A program made the position numbers and the translations under genes. 7,578 nt of DNA from Prolixibacteraceae bacterium (GTDB taxonomy: Bacteria > Bacteroidota > Bacteroidia > Bacteroidales > Prolixibacteraceae), in the NCBI GenBank assembly GCA_027451165.1, contig DAIDJX010000163.1, forward strand, positions 1 to 7,578. The letters run 5' to 3'. This document shows positions 4,518-7,578 of the stretch, in pieces. The notes under the pieces were generated by a model, which was not told the DNA's origin, did not search any database, and saw only the letters and a list, made by a program, of their open reading frames with translations. Position 1 is the stretch's first letter. Every line of letters starts with the position of its first letter.

Positions 4518-5810
4518 TTTTCGAAGAAAGGAATGTACCGTTACCGAATCCTGGCGCTGGTGTTCCTGGCCACAACCATCAACTATTTTGACCGGAGTAT
4601 CCTGGGGGTGATGGCGCCAACCCTGCAGAAACTTTTTTCCTGGACCAACAGCGATTATGCATCCATCGTAGTAGCCTTTAAAATTGCTTACGGATTGGGA
4701 TTGTTATTTGTGGGCGGACTGATTGACCGCTGGGGCACCAGGATCGGATATACCGTGTCAATTGCGGTTTGGAGTGTTTTTGGAATGTTGCATGCCATTG
4801 TGAGTCCGGCTTTCAGTCTGCTGGGCTTTAAAATTGTCCGCTTTGGGCTTGGCATCGGGGAATCCGGCAATTTTCCGGCAGCCATCAAAACTGTGGCCGA
4901 ATGGTTTCCAAAGAAAGACCGTGCTTTTGCCACCGGGATTTTTGATGCCTCTACCAGCATAGGGGCTATTCTGGCTCCTTTTGTGGTTGGCGCTATCGTT
5001 ACTGTGGATGGGAAAAACTGGCAGATTCCCTTTTTGTTTACCGGAGTACTGAGTGCAATTTGGATATTCCTGTGGCTTAAAACCTATCATCCTCCGCATG
5101 TGCATCCCAAAGTGTCAAAAGCAGAACTGGAATATATCACCAGCGATTCTGCGGAAGAGAACGAGGAGAAAATCCCCTGGGTGAAGATTCTCCCGAAAAG
5201 GGAAACCTGGGCCTTTGCCCTCACCACGGTAACCGATGCCGTCTGGTGGTTCTATCTTTTCTGGGGGGCCAAATTCCTGACGGAACAGTTTGGTATGGAT
5301 ATCAGCAGCATCGGGCTGCCCTTCCTGATCATCTTTTTAATGGCCGATGCGGGGAGCCTGCTGGGCGGACTGGCCTCGGGCGCGTTGATCAGGAAAGGCT
5401 GGAGCATCAACAAGGCCAGGAAAATCACCATGCTGGTTTGCGCCATCATCATCCTGCCGGTGTCGTTTGTTCCGGTGCTGGCCAACCAGTGGCTGGCAGT
5501 TTTCCTGATCGGTCTGGGCGCCGCAGGTCACCAGTCCTGGTCGATCAACGGTTATACCCTTGTTTCGGACGTATTTCCGAAGAAAGCTGTCGCATCAGTC
5601 ACCGGAGTGGGGAAAATGGTGGGGGTAGTGGTGGCCATTCTTGCCGATCTTGCTTTGGGCGCCGTGCTGGATACCGCCAATAACTCCGGGTATTTCTGGG
5701 CATTTGTCATCGCCGGCGTTTCCTACATCACTTTCCTTGGATTTATCCACCTGCTGATGCCGAAAATGACACCGCTGGACGGTACCCTTCAACACATAGA
5801 GGGAGCGTGA
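4512..5810 (+). CDS. MFS transporter, anion:cation symporter (hexuronate-type) family
   Basis: This 432-residue inner-membrane protein is a 12-helix major facilitator transporter. It resembles the ACS group that includes the ExuT hexuronate transporter, which couples sugar-acid uptake to protons. The first helix contains TTINYFDRSILGVMAP (21-36), typical of this group. The loop between helices 2 and 3 has the MFS motif GLIDRWGTR (69-77, with D72 and R77). Helix 4 has RFGLGIGESGNFPAA (110-124), including R110 and E117, matching the ExuT pattern, and AEWFPKKDRAFATGIF follows. A central loop near residues 194-230 splits the two six-helix halves. The length is normal. Substrate cannot be read from sequence; hexuronate or another organic anion is an inference. 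The first ATG (4512) lies in a tandem repeat, and M8 (ATG 4533) is an equally good start. The ArsR-type gene lies upstream. Confidence 0.88.
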   Translation: MTFSKKGMYRYRILALVFLATTINYFDRSILGVMAPTLQKLFSWTNSDYASIVVAFKIAYGLGLLFVGGLIDRWGTRIGYTVSIAVWSVFGMLHAIVSPAFSLLGFKIVRFGLGIGESGNFPAAIKTVAEWFPKKDRAFATGIFDASTSIGAILAPFVVGAIVTVDGKNWQIPFLFTGVLSAIWIFLWLKTYHPPHVHPKVSKAELEYITSDSAEENEEKIPWVKILPKRETWAFALTTVTDAVWWFYLFWGAKFLTEQFGMDISSIGLPFLIIFLMADAGSLLGGLASGALIRKGWSINKARKITMLVCAIIILPVSFVPVLANQWLAVFLIGLGAAGHQSWSINGYTLVSDVFPKKAVASVTGVGKMVGVVVAILADLALGAVLDTANNSGYFWAFVIAGVSYITFLGFIHLLMPKMTPLDGTLQHIEGA

Positions 5811-5849
5811 GCCTCCGGCTCACCAGGGACTGTGAGTTTCCAAACTCAC
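5807..5849. repeat. Twin look-alike hairpins after the MFS gene
   Basis: GTGAGCC-TCC-GGCTCAC (5807-5823) and GTGAGTTT-CC-AAACTCAC (5832-5849) are perfect hairpins, separated by 8 bases. The outer five pairs (GTGAG/CTCAC) are identical, while the inner pairs differ but still match. The first overlaps the MFS stop codon TGA (5808-5810). There is no T tract, so they are not standard terminators; they may stabilise the transcript 3' end or be a dispersed repeat. Confidence 0.75.
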
Positions 5850-5886
5850 CCATTGGCTATCAGAAATATATATATCTATTGAAATC

Positions 5887-6585
5887 ATGAAATATTCTGC
5901 AATATTATTTTTAGGGCTGACTTTGCTGGGCTTTCAAAGCAATAGTCAGAACAGGAAGGGTTCTCTTTCCCTGGAGGTCCCGATTAAACTTGCAGCGAAC
6001 AGAGATTTTGCGTTTGTCAGGGGGACAGGTATTTCGATATCCCAATCGGTGCATACCGATCTGAGTGAATATGAACATAAAAATAACTACTCGGATAGAA
6101 CATTCCTTTGGTCTCTGGCTCCCCGTTTAGGGTATTTTTTGGATGAAGTTTTTATGACAGGTCTGGATGTTCAGTATGTCAGATTTAAATATTCATATAT
6201 GCATGAACCAGAAGCTGTTTACCATAATAGTACCTTCGGGACATTTTTGAGGCGTGATTTTAATGCAGATAAAAAAATATCCCCTTTCCTTGAAGGATCT
6301 GTCGGATGGGGAGCATCTTTTTATGAAGAACATGATATTGCACCCAGTGGGGGCAAATACCGTTGGAACAGGAAGTTGAATCTGTTCTATTATGGGCTGG
6401 ATCTGGGCTTTGCCATCAGGCTAATCCCCCGGCTCAGGCTGAATTTATCTGTCAGATTTCAGGATACGGTAGAGAAATCAACTAAAAGAGCTGATTCTTT
6501 GTCGAACGAAGAAAAAATAGATAATTATGAATTGGCGCCAATTCTGACCATTTGTTATTCACTTTCCGGGAAAAACAACCAGTAG
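5887..6585 (+). CDS. Probable outer-membrane beta-barrel protein
   Basis: This 232-residue protein starts with a Sec signal peptide, MKYSAILFLGLTLLGFQSNS, with probable cleavage before Q21. The mature part alternates hydrophobic and polar residues in strands rich in aromatics: about 26-37, 72-82 (TFLWSLAPRLG), 88-105, 135-148 (FLEGSVGWGASFY) and paired strands near 167-195 (FYYGLDLGFAIRL, LRLNLSVRFQD). This resembles small porin-like or OmpA-type barrels of 8 to 10 strands, but the exact family is not recognised. The last strand (ELAPILTICYSLS) is followed by a short polar tail, not a terminal Phe. Base composition is clearly lower in GC than the flanking genes (22 of 60 at 6061-6120, against 42 of 60 in the MFS gene at 5341-5400), which may reflect later acquisition. 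The next gene starts 27 bases on and may be co-transcribed. Confidence 0.72.
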   Translation: MKYSAILFLGLTLLGFQSNSQNRKGSLSLEVPIKLAANRDFAFVRGTGISISQSVHTDLSEYEHKNNYSDRTFLWSLAPRLGYFLDEVFMTGLDVQYVRFKYSYMHEPEAVYHNSTFGTFLRRDFNADKKISPFLEGSVGWGASFYEEHDIAPSGGKYRWNRKLNLFYYGLDLGFAIRLIPRLRLNLSVRFQDTVEKSTKRADSLSNEEKIDNYELAPILTICYSLSGKNNQ

Positions 6586-6612
6586 TAAAATAAACAGAAA
6601 TTTAAATGTAGT

Positions 6613-7350
6613 ATGGAATTCATGAACATCAGCGTTTCAAAGTCCAAGCCCGCTTTGGGCCTTCTGGCAGCCCAAAAGGGTGCTTCTTTTATCCGGAAAG
6701 CCCTGTTAGAACGGGGTAATGCCAACATCATCGTGGCCACCGGTGCTTCCCAGTTTGAAATGCTGTCGGAACTGGTCAGACAGGAGATTGACTGGACGAA
6801 GGTCACCGCTTTTCACCTCGATGAATACATCGGCATTCCCGATACCCACCCGGCATCGTTCAGAAAATACCTGAAAGAGCGCTTTGCCAGTCTGGTGCCG
6901 CTGAAGGAATTCAACTATGTGAACGCGGATACTGATCCTTACGGGGAGTGCACACGGCTGGGGCAGAAAATCAGGGAATTTCCCATTGATGTGGCCTTTA
7001 TCGGCATCGGAGAGAACGGGCACATTGCCTTCAATGACCCTCCGGCCGACTTTGACACGGAAGAACCTTACCTGGTCGTGAACCTCGATGAAGCCTGCCG
7101 CAGGCAGCAATTGGGGGAGGGCTGGTTCCCCACGCTGGAAGATGTTCCGGAGCAGGCCATCAGCATGTCGGTGAAGCAGATCATGAAATCAGCAACCATC
7201 ATATGTACAGTGCCAGATGAACGGAAAGCAGAGGCCGTCTTTCACACCCTGAATGACCCGGTATCGCCTATGTGCCCGGCGACCATTCTGAGGGAGCATC
7301 CGGAGGCGTATTTGTTTCTGGATGAAGCGGCGGCTTCAAAGTTGAAGTAG
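6613..7350 (+). CDS. Glucosamine-6-phosphate deaminase family protein (NagB-like)
   Basis: This cytoplasmic, 245-residue protein belongs to the NagB/RpiA fold. NagB converts glucosamine 6-phosphate to fructose 6-phosphate and ammonia. The phosphate loop ATGASQ (42-47) and the catalytic motif FHLDEYIG (67-74; D70 corresponds to E. coli D72) are present, followed by HPASFRKYL, typical of NagB. The ring-opening loop reads GIGENGHIAFNDP (131-143): H137 equals H143, but E. coli D141 is N135 and E148 is D142. Asn at the first position also occurs in Bacillus NagB; the Asp is less usual. The length is close to the short Bacillus form, so the extra allosteric elements of E. coli NagB may be missing. 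ISMSVKQIMKS matches the family's C-terminal region. ATG 6613 was chosen; M4 (6622) is an alternative. The substrate could be another amino-sugar phosphate, so I give no gene symbol. Confidence 0.88.
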   Translation: MEFMNISVSKSKPALGLLAAQKGASFIRKALLERGNANIIVATGASQFEMLSELVRQEIDWTKVTAFHLDEYIGIPDTHPASFRKYLKERFASLVPLKEFNYVNADTDPYGECTRLGQKIREFPIDVAFIGIGENGHIAFNDPPADFDTEEPYLVVNLDEACRRQQLGEGWFPTLEDVPEQAISMSVKQIMKSATIICTVPDERKAEAVFHTLNDPVSPMCPATILREHPEAYLFLDEAAASKLK

Positions 7351-7578
7351 CAGTAGGATATGGGTTTTCAGATGTTTGACATTCCGAGAATAACCCCAGA
7401 AAAATTGGGCACAATGTGGGGATAACAGTGGCAGCTCGCTACCCTCGTGGTTTTATCTGCACAATCAACTCGGGCAAGAGTGACTCGCATCCCCAAAAGG
7501 TTAGGACTTTACAGGCATGAGGTTGCTTCACCCGCCGCGCGGGTTCGCAATGACGGTTAGCGCGATTTTATAGGGGAA
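7351..7578. other. Gene-free tail with repeat-like DNA
   Basis: No gene is supported. The stretch from 7418 to 7494 is bounded by GGGGAT and ATCCCC, a short inverted pair. A minus-strand ATG frame of 40 codons (7368-7490) overlaps it. It has no recognised motif and I do not call it. A hairpin repeat lies at 7523-7550. No terminator was found after the deaminase gene. Confidence 0.5.
7523..7550. repeat. TTGC...GCAA hairpin repeat
   Basis: TTGC (7523-7526) and GCAA (7547-7550) enclose a perfect 6-bp stem, ACCCGC (7530-7535) and GCGGGT (7539-7544), with loop CGC. The pattern GGTTGCTTCA...TCGCAATGACG is a form of a dispersed repeat widely seen between bacterial genes. There is no T tract. Confidence 0.6.

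Noticed and set aside
4688..5795. Several frames overlapping the MFS gene on both strands, up to 145 codons
   Set aside because: They are shadows of a GC-rich gene; the MFS frame has clear family motifs throughout, and the others show none.
6706..7110. 134-codon minus-strand frame inside the deaminase gene
   Set aside because: It is antisense to a strongly supported enzyme gene and shows no family motif of its own.

Overview
This window looks like chromosomal DNA from a member of the Bacteroidota, probably a Bacteroidales-type environmental lineage. Three things point there. No Shine-Dalgarno sequences stand out before the genes. Several genes or RNA genes are preceded by exact TAnnTTTG boxes, the -7 element used by the Bacteroidota primary sigma factor. 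The enolase, ArsR-type regulator and DUF6249 protein all have sequence features I associate with that phylum. Most of the content is housekeeping or ordinary accessory material. I see no mobile element with a transposase, no CRISPR array and no defence or biosynthetic system.

Left part (1-2234): a PII-like DUF190 protein (147-518) is followed by a 370-base gap carrying a primary-sigma promoter, then by enolase (eno, 889-2190). A strong two-way terminator (2195-2233) separates eno from the convergent minus-strand DUF6249 membrane protein (2232-2579). The DUF6249 gene has what looks like an ECF-sigma promoter (AAC-N16-CGTC) on the minus strand.

Middle part (2600-4000): about 450 bases of gene-free DNA are packed with short repeats: four 14-bp tandem copies, a 16-bp palindrome and a C/G-rich dispersed-type repeat. 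Then come a HEAT-like helical-repeat protein (3098-3637) and two tRNA-Gln genes with anticodons TTG and CTG. Each tRNA gene has its own TAnnTTTG box, and an intrinsic terminator follows the second.

Right part (4000-7578): a small ArsR-family regulator (4086-4397) lies between two near-identical 18-bp inverted repeats. The first sits directly on its promoter and the second lies just after its stop codon. After it come an MFS transporter of the hexuronate/anion-cation symporter type (4512-5810), a pair of look-alike hairpins, an AT-rich outer-membrane beta-barrel protein (5887-6585) and a glucosamine-6-phosphate deaminase family protein (6613-7350). The last 228 bases hold only repeat-like DNA. 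The transporter and deaminase may both serve sugar-acid or amino-sugar use, but nothing in the window proves a shared pathway.

The observations most worth checking are the paired ArsR-type sites, the ECF-type promoter on the orphan DUF6249 gene, the covarying twin hairpins, and the altered active-site loop of the deaminase.
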